64,000 nt of DNA from Oopsacas minuta. Its lineage: Eukaryota; Porifera; Hexactinellida; Lyssacinosida; Leucopsacidae. A model generated the notes under the pieces. The model saw only the letters and a program-made list of their open reading frames with translations. It ran no database searches and was not told where the DNA came from. Location of the stretch: positions 248,001 through 312,000 of the forward strand of contig JAKMXF010000044.1 in NCBI GenBank assembly GCA_024704765.1, in the 5' to 3' direction. Positions within the stretch are counted from its first letter, which is position 1. Every line of letters starts with the position of its first letter. Of this stretch, positions 39,930 through 50,500 are shown one piece after another. Both the position numbers and the translations under genes were made by a program.

Positions 39930-41238
39930 CAGGGCGGCTTTTAAGTTCTGTCCCATGATTTTTAAGAACCATTTTTCCATGCTGAGTCTTTGCTATTAGA
40001 TATATCTTATTAGTTTACCTTATTATACTGTATTTAACATAAATATACAGTTTCAGAGTACAATTGTAGAAAAATTTCAATTTTATTAGTGATGGAACGT
40101 GAGAGGTCGGCAATTGTAGAATTATTTACAAAAGAACATCCTTCAAGGGAAATTTTGAAGTTCCTGAAACTCCCTCTAAACAGAAGGAAATTTGTGTACT
40201 GCACTATTAGGCGATACAAAGATACTGGAAAAGTTGAAGATATGGCAAGATCAGGCCGTCCGTGCTCAGTAACCACCCCCCAGCTTAGGGAAAGTCATCG
40301 CCCAGCGAATTCGCCGAAATCCTAGACGTTCCATAAGGAAAATGGCTCTAGATCTGAAAGTATCAAGATGTGCAATGACTAAAGTTGTGAAAAGGGATTT
40401 AGGAATGAGTTCATTCAAGCGTAAGAAGGTACACTTCCTTTCTCAATTGGTAAAGGAAAAAAGGGTTGCAAGATGCAAAGGTGCGTTGGTCCGGTACGCT
40501 GTTGAAAATCTAGAAAAAATATTATTTTCAGATGAGAAAATATTACTATCCAGGAGGCAACCAATGTACAAAAGGATCGTATACTTGCATCATCTCCCTC
40601 CAAAGTCGACGAGAAGTTCAGATATGTTAGCCGAATACAGAACCCTAAATCGGTGATGGTTTGGGCAGGGGTGTCAAAAATGGGCCGGACGCCATTGGTT
40701 TTTGTACCACAAGGGGTAAAAATCAATTCAATTAAGTATCGAGAAATGGTTTTGGAGCCAGGATTGAAGAATATAGGCCAAGACATGTTCGGAGGTACTT
40801 CATTTGTTTTCCAGCAAGACGGGGCGCCAGGACACACTTCTAATGTTACCCGGTCATGGTTACATGACAATTTTCTTGGTTTTAAAATTAATGAAGAATG
40901 GCCTCCTTACAGTCCTGACCTGAATCCCATGGATTATTCTGTGTGGTCAATTCTCGAGACGAAAGCTTGTGTTAACTCTCACACAAGTATCAAGTCACTG
41001 AAGAGGAAACTTTGCCAAGAGTGGAATAAAATTCCCAAAAACCCTCCGTGCTGCTATTGAGGCCTCGCCAAATCGAATTACACGTGTAATACAAAATGAG
41101 GGAGGCTATATTGAATAAAATTCGCGAAATATGATTTGTCTCTGAATCATAAATTAGAGCAATAAATATCATCACCAAGCTATATATATATTGATAAATA
41201 ATAGTTATTGCATGGGACAGAACTTAAAAGCCACCCTG
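39930..41238 (+). mobile_element. mariner-like element, DD37D type, 1.3 kb
   Basis: Ends CAGGGCGGCTTTTAAGTTCT and, inverted, CAGGGTGGCTTTTAAGTTCT, each followed by GTCCCATG. TA flanks both sides (39928-39929, 41239-41240). Confidence 0.93.
40092..41118 (+). pseudogene. mariner-like transposase (DD37D), frameshifted
   Basis: The likely start is the ATG at 40092. The N-terminus MERERSAIVELFTKEHPSRE is a helix-turn-helix, with a SGRPCSVTT linker (GRPR-like). After a break near 40310, MALDLKVSRCAMTKVVKRDL is a second HTH. ILFSDEK holds the first Asp (about 40527). After a second break near 40545, FVFQQDGAPGHTS carries the second Asp and PPYSPDLNPMDYSVWS the third, with 37 residues between them, the maT/DD37D spacing. 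A third indel near 41035 precedes the C-terminus, which can be followed to the stop at 41116-41118. Only three small indels separate it from a full-length enzyme of about 340 residues, so it is fairly young. Confidence 0.9.
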
Positions 41239-41240
41239 TA

Positions 41241-41894
41241 AGTTAAATCGGCGGCTCTGCATCCCCACAATATATAGTGAGGGGCCCAACCCCCAGTAGC
41301 CCCTATTCGGCCACCGCTGACAGAAGCAACTATTTTCAACATACAATTTTTGGATTACAACCTCCCAGATTGTATATCGCTTATAGCAGTGTTTCCCATA
41401 GGAGCTTTGGAAAGCTTTAATTTAGGGGATTGAGTGGGTCCTCTGTCTTTATATACGTTTGTACATAGAGTCTTCATTTTTACCGCACTAGAGACTCAAC
41501 AAAATTATTTCTTGCATAATAAATTAGCATGTTGTTGCTCCTGAACCCAATAAAAGAATAACCAAGTACATTGGCTTACTGATTTTAAATGGCTTAGGAT
41601 TGATACGCATCATAAGAGAATCGTGAGGGTTTGCATATTATGTTCTAAATGAGCTAAATTCTCGAAACCGAACTATCGTCGTGATCTCGCTATTAATAAA
41701 TACTTAAGAAGAATTCTATGCTCCACAAGAAACATCTGCAGCTGTGATGTCATTTGATCTGCAACATAGTCTGATGATATGGAATAGAAGAGAAATGTAG
41801 AGGGCAATATGTAATTGATATCATTGAGTTATGAAAGAAGATACCCCGGAATAAAGCCAACAAATTTGCTTGATAAACAATCAAGTTTGAAAAA
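41241..41894. other. No gene; hAT-end debris
   Basis: 41255-41325 contains a GC-rich piece ending ATTCGGCCACCGCTG, which read inverted resembles a hAT terminus. Nothing else. Confidence 0.35.
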
Positions 41895-41896
41895 TA

Positions 41897-43261
41897 CCTG
41901 GTGTTTCAAAAAAACAGGCCCCAAATCATGGAGCCATATTTCAGACGATTCTATGTATTCAGATATACCATTGATAACAAGTATAAATATACTACTTTTT
42001 AACAATATAACTAAGGGATAAGGTTGAAATTACTGAAATACCCAACTTATAGCATATGTTCTAGGTGCCCGCCATTAACTTCCATGCATTTTCTTAGTCT
42101 TTTCACAAAATTCTTCATTACATCCATGCACACTGACTTTGGAATTTTTCCCATTTCATCCTTAATGGATGTTTTTAGTTCTCTGATGGTCTGGGGTTTG
42201 TTAGCATATACTTTATCCTTCAAATAGCCCCAAAGATAGAAATCAGTGGGGCTCAGGTCCGGGCTATGAGGGGCCCACTCAAAGGGGGTCAGTCGACTGA
42301 TGATTCTGGTTCCAAAGTGGTTTTTAAGCCATTCCCTAGCAATTAATGAGGTATGGGTAGGGGCTCCATCCTGCTGGAATCATAATTTGGGTAGTAGAGA
42401 GGGTAGAGTGATTCCACTTCTTTCCAGAACTCATTAAGTACCTTGACGTAGGGTTACTTTGTCACAGTCACATTTCGACCATTTTCTTCGATGAAAATAG
42501 GTCCAATGATGCCTCTCGCCCCAATAGCAGCCCACACGGTGCATCTTTCGGAATGTAATGGCTTCTGAACTATCTCTGAAGGCTTCTGAGTACCCCAAAA
42601 TACATTGTTCTTACTATTGACCCGCCCATCCAGCTCAAAATGAGCCTCATCCGAGGTGAAGAGAAGCCCAAGGAATGAGTCACAACTTACAACTTTGGCG
42701 ACCAATTTCTCAGCCATAGCTACCCTCTTGACCTTATCTACATTTGATAGCTTCTGGCCAGTTTGTATTCTATAGGGGATGAAGGACAAATCTTGTTTCA
42801 AGACTCTCCAGAGGGTGGTAGGGGTGACACCAAGAGACTGGCTCCTCTTCCGGATTGACCTTTTTGGGCTGTTTCCAACTTCCTCCCTGACATCATCAAT
42901 AACCTCCGTAGTTCTCTTCCTAGGTCTCCCAGAATGAGTTGGACGCTTGGAATCCTTTGTATTTAGGTTTAGCACGGTCCCATAAGCCCTAAAATGGCTA
43001 ACCCAGGATTGAATCACACTCTTACAGAGCGAGGAAGCTGCCTCAAACTTTGCATGAAATAACTCATTGACCGTCGTAAACGACCTATGTTTGAAGTAGA
43101 ATTCGACACAGAATATGCGGTGTTCCAACTTCCAATTTGGCATGGATGTATTCACAGGAGTTGTTTCTGCCATATAGTGAAGAGAAAATATTGCTATAAT
43201 AGAATACCTGTAGATAGAGAGAAAAAGATGAAACTGGGGCCTAATTTTTTGAAACACCCGG
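41897..43261 (-). mobile_element. mariner-like element, DD41D type, 1.37 kb
   Basis: Ends CCTGGTGTTTCAAAAAAACA and, inverted, CCGGGTGTTTCAAAAAATTA, each followed by GGCCCC. TA flanks both sides (41895-41896, 43262-43263). Its right end lies 5 bp from the left end of the right Transib copy. Confidence 0.92.
42047..43173 (-). pseudogene. mariner-like transposase (DD41D), one main frameshift
   Basis: The start is the ATG at 43171-43173 (MAETTPVNTS), inside a longer open frame running upstream into the Transib end. HTH region: FYFKHRSFTTVNELFHAKF; then the linker SGRPRKRTTEV (true GRPR motif), a second HTH (SIRKRSQSLGVTPTTLWRVL), and the first Asp in LLFTSDEAHFELDG. The open frame stops at 42454. 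Beyond it, in another frame after an in-frame stop, FQQDGAPTHTS (Asp codon 42368-42370) and PHSPDLSPTDFYLWGYLKD follow, to a stop at 42047-42049. By my count 41 residues separate the second and third Asp, matching the rosa-type DD41D class. Otherwise complete, so recently inactivated. Confidence 0.9.
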
Positions 43262-43266
43262 TATAT

Positions 43267-46200
43267 CACAGTGTGGCAATATGGGGAAATAGTCATATTT
43301 AAAGAAACATATTCAATGCATTTTTCGAATTCTCCATAGTTCAATTAGTACGAAAATATCATTGCCAGGATTAGAAGCAGTTAGGAATCCTAACCACGCA
43401 CAACTTTGTTATGTGTTTCTAATAATGGAAATATATATTTTCAAACCGGAAATTCCTATGCTCTAGTGTATGTAATCATAATTGATGTAAATACTAAATA
43501 TAAGAGTAAAAATATCTTCTGAAAATAAATCTATATTATAAGAACAATTTAATCATTGATAGGTTAGTCTAGATATTCATTTGTACTTTTCCCGGTTGTC
43601 TAGTTTGGCCCTCCCAAAGTTATAATTTGGAATTTTTTCTCATTGATTGAAGTGTACATCTCTTGTTTGACAAAATTTGACAAAACGTCATTAATATATA
43701 CGTAATGTTACTATATTTAGTCAACTATTTAATCACTTTCCAGGCTTGCCAAAGCTGCCCAAAAATTTATCACGTCATTCATTGTCCGGACCGGACAAAA
43801 ATCCGAAAATATATTTTTCATACGTTTTAAATTTTTTCATTAAAATTCTACATTTCGCTGGGTATTAGTTATTCCAATGCTCTACAATCATATATCATAA
43901 TGTTTCTATGTTAATGTAGGCCTTTTGCGATCATGTCTGTACTAATCACGAACAATGAGGTATATAATTTGTATATTTCGAATGGAAGAAGTGTTAGTCT
44001 CTGTAAGGAAAGTTATTGAGAACAACCATTTATCCGATGAAGAAACTGCTACTCTCCATTTAAAATTTAAATCACTTCTAACATCCAGAGAGGCTAACCG
44101 CAGGAAGGATCTTAAAACATGGGATAACATGATTTTCCACTCTACTCATCTAACAATATCCAATCCAAGAAAGAGAATATCGCTTGTCCAGAATATTCTT
44201 TAGTCACTGATTCTGAAAATCGAAACTTTTCAGAACAGATTGTAACTGAATCCCGGAAGCATATTCTCGAATGTCACATGAAGACTTCCAGATCGAGATT
44301 TGGTGTTCTTTTAGAGCATGAGGACTTTATAGCAGAGAGAGAAAAGATTGAGCCTAAACAACTACTCGCTCTAGCTTTAGAATTAGTCTCAAAAAAATCT
44401 TATGACCGTGATATTTCTGATATATGCAGAGAAATAATTGATAAGGGATCTTTCAGCGGTGTATTAAACAAAGTACAAATCTCTAAATGTGCTTATATAT
44501 TGGACAGCTTAGAAATTAGGGTGAGTAATACACGAATCTGAAAAGAATTCTCAAAGGTGATGTCAAACTTCCTTCCTATAAGCTTGTCCCGCAATATCAT
44601 AGGGAAATTAGCCTAATAAATGAAATGGAAATAGTTAGTGACCCCGAAGCATTGTCAATTGGGACTTGGGTCTCTTATCATTCCATCCTTAGTCTGACCA
44701 TTCAACGCTCGCTTTCAACATTAGACCCAAATCCTGATTCACACTACCCACTCAAAATTAAGATATCTGATGGATTGGATGGCCCGGTTGTCATCAAACC
44801 TATAACCAATAAAGCAACAATTCTGTATTAAGCACAAAAACTTTCATTTTGTTCGGATTCAAAGTAATATCAATTACAGACACACTTGGAAATGACGTGT
44901 TCTATAACAGCTCACCCAACTCTCCGTTCCGCTTTAGGCCAGTAGCACTGATAGCTTTGAAAGAAGAATAGTCTAGTAAAGCTTATCATGAATACAATAG
45001 TCAATCCTCAAACAGACCATATCATACAGGATGGGTTATCTCTTATTGGAAGCCATGCACAGGTCGAGATAGTCCGTTCTTTTTTGATACCAAGATGGCA
45101 GGATTGCTGGATGGAGCTGGTGGGGCTTCTTGTCATCTGTGTACTGCAACGGATAACCAAATTAAAAGTTTAGAATGGGTCAATTCTGGTTTCCCTATTA
45201 ACAGATTAATTAGCGACGCTCGGCAACTTTTTGAAGAGGTTGATGAAGATTACTTGAACCTCCCATCAAATCAACGTGTTGGTATTACGCATCAACCAAC
45301 TTCTAACATCGATATTATAGCTGCGTCTCCTTTGCATGCTTACCTTTGTGTATTCAGGTGGTTCATGCTATCGATATACCATCTTGATGCAGGACACAAG
45401 GTATGTGTGCCATCAAACTCGAAAGTAAATTCTTCAATGAAACGGGTTCGAGATATACTCCAGGGAAGATGTAACTTCAGTGTCAATATCCCTTCAAGTC
45501 AGAGCGGCATTTCAACCACTGGTAACATTGCGCGAGACTGCTTTTTAAATAAGAGAGATTTTTTGACCTGGGCCACTTCTCCCATTAATCCTTCAGATAA
45601 AATATCATTAAGGAGGTCCAGACAAATCCATCTGTTTTGTTAAGACTCCTCAATAGTGGTGACTTGATTAACTGTGACAAAATGCAAGAATTATGCAAAG
45701 AAACGTACGAATTTATTCTAGTTGAGTACCCATGGGGAAGCATCACTCCATCTTTGCACAAGTTACTTGCCCATTCGTTTCAGTAAATAGGTGCTTACAA
45801 TAATGGTAAAGGATTACAGAATCTCTGTGTGAAATGTTTAGAATCCTGCAATAAATTTGTAAGGCGGTATCGAGAGAATCTGGCAAGAAAAACTTCTTTC
45901 ACAGATAATGTAAGAGATATTTTAGTCAGGTTGTAATGTTGTAGTAACCCCATCTTGGTACAGAACCGTTTGAAGCACACAAAGAAGAAAAGAGACGTTG
46001 CAAACAGCCTCCAAGAAATATTATATAATAGTATACTATCAGATGGTTTATAATAATAAGTATATCCAATAGTCATACATAATCAAGGGTCTTTAAATTG
46101 TACCTTATCAAAGCAGAATAGAGACCATGATATGCATGTATTATCAACTTTCATAATATCCTCACTAATGAACCACAAGTGTTAAAAAGTAGAAAATATC

Positions 46201-46357
46201 TGTAATTACGTGATAATTAGGTTTATAGTCGTACTACTAAAAAATCATTGGTATTTTTGAAATCTACAGTGTCGATTTAGTATATGTAAGTATAATTGTG
46301 GTGATAATACAGATTCATTTAGCTATTTCCCCATTATGGCCATTTTGCCACACTGTG
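43267..46357 (+). mobile_element. Transib element, right copy
   Basis: Left end CACAGTGTGGCAATATGGGG; right end read inward CACAGTGTGGCAAAATGGCC. Both carry GGGGAAATAG subterminally. Flanking pentamers TATAT (43262-43266) and TATTT (46358-46362) match at 4 of 5, as expected for Transib. The terminal heptamer CACAGTG is identical to the V(D)J recombination-signal heptamer. Length 3091 bp. Confidence 0.9.
43955..46053 (+). pseudogene. Transib transposase (RAG1-like), frameshifted, right copy
   Basis: Pieces in order: an N-terminal helical region (43955-44203, 44278-44541); a strand reading KIKISDGLDG with the first catalytic Asp (codon 44769-44771); a PFRFRPVALIALKEE strand (about 44925-44970); FFDTKMAGLLDG with the second Asp (45086-45088); and a zinc-site CxxC in GASCHLC. 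Then follow RVGITHQPTS, the GNIARDCF motif (RAG1 has a matching G-N-F-A-R), VEYPWGSITPSLHKLLAH (45721-45780), and ESCNKFVRRYREN with the catalytic Glu (45841-45843). Breaks: several indels, plus in-frame TAA at 45784-45786 and 45934-45936. Closest known relatives are Transib transposases, the source of RAG1. The enzyme would cut next to the CACAGTG ends. Confidence 0.9.
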
Positions 46358-46650
46358 TATTTTTGTAACCATCTTTCGAAAGAATTTCTCTCAGATCAAT
46401 AAATTCATTCTACAAAAGATCAATGTCAATGCCGAAATCGCTGCATCATGTATCCGAACCCCCTCTTCGTATCAGGAAGCCCAAAGAACGTATCAAAATA
46501 ATGATGAGAATTCTGGGCCATATGAACTCATTTGATGCTGGCAAACTAACCCATATTTTGGCCAACATATTCACCACATTTTGAGAATTGAGTTTGTTGT
46601 CAACAGATTAAGATTTTAGAGAAATGAATGGGTCCTGTCACCAACTGCTA

Positions 46651-46900
46651 GAATACCCGTATGTGACAAAGCCAAACCACAGTCCACAATGGTTAGGCTG
46701 AACATTGTACGACTAAAATATAGTCAATTCTGTATTTTTAGTCACCAAAATTTGGCATCTGACACAACATTGGGCGCTGAATTCAAAAATGACAATTTCA
46801 AGGTTCAAAAACTCACTCCCCGCCCGGATTTTGGCATAAAGGACAATGTTCAGTCTATCGATTGTTGACTGTTATTTGGCTTTGTCACGTCCGGGTATTC
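46651..46900. mobile_element. TA-flanked MITE, 250 bp
   Basis: Ends GAATACCCGTATGTGACAAA and, inverted, GAATACCCGGACGTGACAAA, both continuing GCCAAA and an inner AACAATGT-type block; arms are about 60 bp. TA on both sides (46649-46650, 46901-46902), so Tc1/mariner-type. Confidence 0.85.
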
Positions 46901-46902
46901 TA

Positions 46903-48730
46903 GTAGTCCATGGTTCTACGAACTCATTTTATGAAATTAGTGGTTGAATCATAATATTTTAGAATGAGTTTGTTATCCCAATTGAATTAAAGCAAATGAG
47001 ATGGTTCTATTATCTTGTTATAACTCTTCCAACATATTCAACCCAGTAAACTCATTGACGAAATTGATTGGTGTTTGCCAAATCATAAATGAGTTGATAC
47101 AGCCATAGAAGGGATATTTGTCTTTGTGAAAAGAAAGCAAAAATTATATTGTGACCCATATCCACTATTCCGTTATGTAGTTCGTAACAATTATCGCCAA
47201 TATCACTTTCAGAATGCAATATTTTGAATTGTTGGATACACAGATAGATTGGATCAGCTAAGTCTCAATAAGCAATATATGGCCAAGTTAGCAGTGATTA
47301 TATACTTTTGATATCAAGAGTAAATAGTTTTATGGATAATTATAATATTGCATTCGAGAGCAATAAACAAAAAGAACTACAATTATTTAAGCACTCCAAG
47401 CATATCTCAATAAAAAATAATAGAAGCTAAATCTTTCTCATCATTTATTGATATCATGAATAAGCTAGCTGTGAATAGAAAATGTATAGCATCATACAGA
47501 TGCTCAAGTTGTCTTAGTAGTCCCTATCACAAGATGCATTTGCGAAAGATCATTCTGGCTTTAGAGACCATAAATAATTGTCATATATCAAGCTATCCAA
47601 AAACAGGCTAATCCATTTAAATGCTGGAACAAAAACTCCATAATACTGGACAAATTGTACAGCTTTCTCAAACTCCCTGGTCCCACAAATCTAAGTATAT
47701 TCGTGATTTGATCACACCCAGATCAATCAAGATGAATTCTTTGAGAGTCTTTCAACATGAGAGATTTACGCTGAAAGAATTTGACAATATTCGTACTTCT
47801 GTATCCCAGTCTAATCTCCAAAATACCTATTATGTTTAATATATAATCTATAGACTTTTGTCCTGGTCACCCATGCAAAATACGTACAACTTTCTCCTCC
47901 ATAAAGTATAGTGCACACTAGCACGTAGTATGGACATGAGAAGAGTATTTTATTTGGTCCTGCTTCCAGCTGATGCAAAGGGACCCGGCCACCCAAGGGG
48001 AAAGTCTATCCCATTGAGGGGCTTATTGTACCCTCAACCCCCAGCATGTATTGTTATATTCAATCACAACCCACCATTGTGGCTAATTCTGGATCCTTCC
48101 CTGACAATTTTTACAGTTTAATAATCTACAATTATGTAACTATATATATCTTACTAAGATAATATGTATTTTGTTCTTACATTACAAATTGATATTATTC
48201 AATCACAATGTTTCTTGGAAAGTAACTGAAGTTTCACAATTTGTTAATACTTCCTGCTAGACGCCTACTTTATACACGTTTGTAACACCTGAAAAACTTC
48301 TCTTTAATGCCCAATTTGCAAGAATGCGCAAAAAATGGTAATCCATGGCACCGCCTATGAAGCCACAAAGTATCTTTAATCAAAATACTTCTCCTGGGGG
48401 AAGGAGCTGTAACATATGTAAGTTAAAAATAGAATAGAACTCGAACACTTCAATATGAAACATCACAATATATTAGTAATAATTATAGTATGAAGAAAGG
48501 AATATATAATTATGTAAATGATAAATGATATGAAAATCGAATATTCAAATGTATGTGTAGATGTATAGTTCACGAGTGTTCATCAACAATAAATTATCTC
48601 AAGATTGAAATATCTGCCATACTAAGGGAAGAACTGAAAATATTCACCTATCAGCAATTACAAGATTATCTATCCGTATAGATAATTAATGAACATAAAA
48701 TGAGAATACCTCCAGCAATTGTAAAAAATA
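46903..48730. other. No recognisable gene
   Basis: Short frames at 47621-47839 and 47930-48121 show no domain. 48666-48687 is a small palindrome (ATTATCTATCCGTATAGATAAT without the full symmetry). This lies downstream of the RRM exon on the minus strand and may include its 3' UTR. Confidence 0.4.
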
Positions 48731-49091
48731 TTAGAATGCTTCAAATAATTCAATATACCTATCGCGAATATACTTCCTATGTTTATCCCTAATCGCACGT
48801 CGAGCTCTTTCTCGAGAAGAAAAAAATACAAAAGCTTCACCAGAACGGCGATAGCCCTCATCAAGAAAATATATATCCTTCTCAAATACGCCATAATCTT
48901 GTAGAAATATGGCAATTTCATGTTTACTAGTTTGAAATGGAAGTCCACGGAGTTTAACACGATATCGTGATTCTTCATATCTTGTTTTTAGGGATTGAAG
49001 ATGATGATTCGTGATTTTATTGCTTATATTTTCAAAACAGTCCGATTTGCATTGAATGCGAAAGTTTGAACTAACAAATACTTCAATGTAC
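48731..49091 (-). CDS. Terminal exon of an hnRNP F/H / GRSF1-like RNA-binding protein
   Basis: A polypyrimidine tract and TTTTCAG acceptor (AG at 49092-49093) precede G at 49091. That base completes a split Arg codon, giving (R)YIEVF, the typical last strand of a first quasi-RRM. A linker of about 45 residues follows. Then comes a whole quasi-RRM: YRVKLRGLPFQTSKHEIAIF, a GEAFVFFSSRERARRAI core, and RYIELFEAF before a TAA stop. RLRGLPF and GEAFVxF are the RNP-2/RNP-1 equivalents of the hnRNP F/H, GRSF1 and ESRP families, which bind G-rich RNA in splicing or RNA processing. Intact frame, phase-consistent splice site and no transposon signature argue for a real host gene. Upstream exons were not found between 49.1 and 64 kb. 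Confidence 0.75.
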
Positions 49092-49093
49092 CT

Positions 49094-50500
49094 GAAAATA
49101 AAAATATACATATATATATAGGCCTCAGAATATAATGAGGTGCATATATCATAGTAGTGTCGATAGACACCTCACTATAAAACTGAATAGTCCAATGATG
49201 CAATACGAAAGTTAAAATAATTAGGCGCGTGATGGCCATAAATATGTGCTGGACGTCCGCTCGAACCCCTTTTTGGGAGTTATGTATACATTGGGACCTC
49301 AATAATGGCATAATCGACCGGTTAGGGAAAAAACCTTCTGAATGGAATGCCGCACAGCCGACCCCAAATCGAACACGTCCTTGGAAATAATGTCATTAAA
49401 GTAATTCATACAAATATAAAGACCAGACGCAAGAATAAATTCACCAATCGTGTAAGGTTGTCGCAAATAGTATTAGAAAAATGTAATGGGGGAATGGTCG
49501 TGAGTAAGGTTTTCAGGGAGATATTTGGTCGAACAAACATTGAAGAAGATTCTACCCTTGAAAATAGGTAAATCTCTACTCGGACTATGCAATCAAATTC
49601 TTAGAATGAACTCGAACACTAAAAAGCTGGCATAAGCATAATGGAACCGTAAGTGCTTTTAAATGGGCTAAAATATGAACAAAGCAAATGGGACAACTAA
49701 CCCAATGGTAATTTCTCAACCTACTAAAGAATGAATGCCACAAGATGGCATGAAATCACATCAAAGCACTTATAGCTACTAATACACTACAAGTCCCAAC
49801 TCCAAACAAGAAATGAGTGCCTCAAAATTACCTAGAACAACACCCAAGCAAGAAATGGCATTACTTCATGGTGATAATTGCCCTAACTGAGTTAATAGTG
49901 ACTCAATTTACCTAGAACAAAAACTAGTATTCGCGGGGGCAAATCTTCCCAAGACTATGGTTACTAGACCATTTTACGTTAGGGATACAGCTCAAAGTGT
50001 CAGCAATCGATGGAATAAAAATATTGTATATCGAAAATGTGTAATTGTTGATAATGATTTTGATGGTGGTTCCCTCCATATTGAAAGGTGGTTTCAATCA
50101 ATATTGGTCCGCAATATACTTGGGACTAACATACATAGGACAACACTCGAAATCGAATATTCCAAGACAACATATGTATTTCTTATGGATTTTACACATT
50201 CCTTCATGCAAATAGGGTGTCACAAAACATTATGTGGGCTGTATAAGTAAATCGTTAAAAGCAATAGAACTGTTACTCGAAAGTGAAATGTGCACATCCT
50301 TTTAATATATAATTGATAATAAATATAGTTAGAATCACCTGAAATAGGTCTGCTCTGATTGCCTACAATTTATCAATACATGTGCAGGTAAATCTAAATT
50401 ACTTTCCGATGTTACTCCATATCATACTGTACTATAAGACTAACTATAAGTATGCTATATTACATCACCCACTCCTTCCAAACATAATGGATCACCTCTA
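49094..50500. other. No recognisable gene (possible intron of the RRM gene)
   Basis: Frames at 49347-49571 and 49957-50250 (plus) have no recognised domain. 49740-49930 carries repeated words such as ACCTAGAACAA. It would be intronic if the RRM exon has upstream exons further right. Confidence 0.4.

Noticed and set aside
28607-46357. A genuine RAG locus or V(D)J-like gene array
   Set aside because: CACAGTG occurs only at transposon ends; no arrayed receptor segments and no RAG2-like kelch protein are present.
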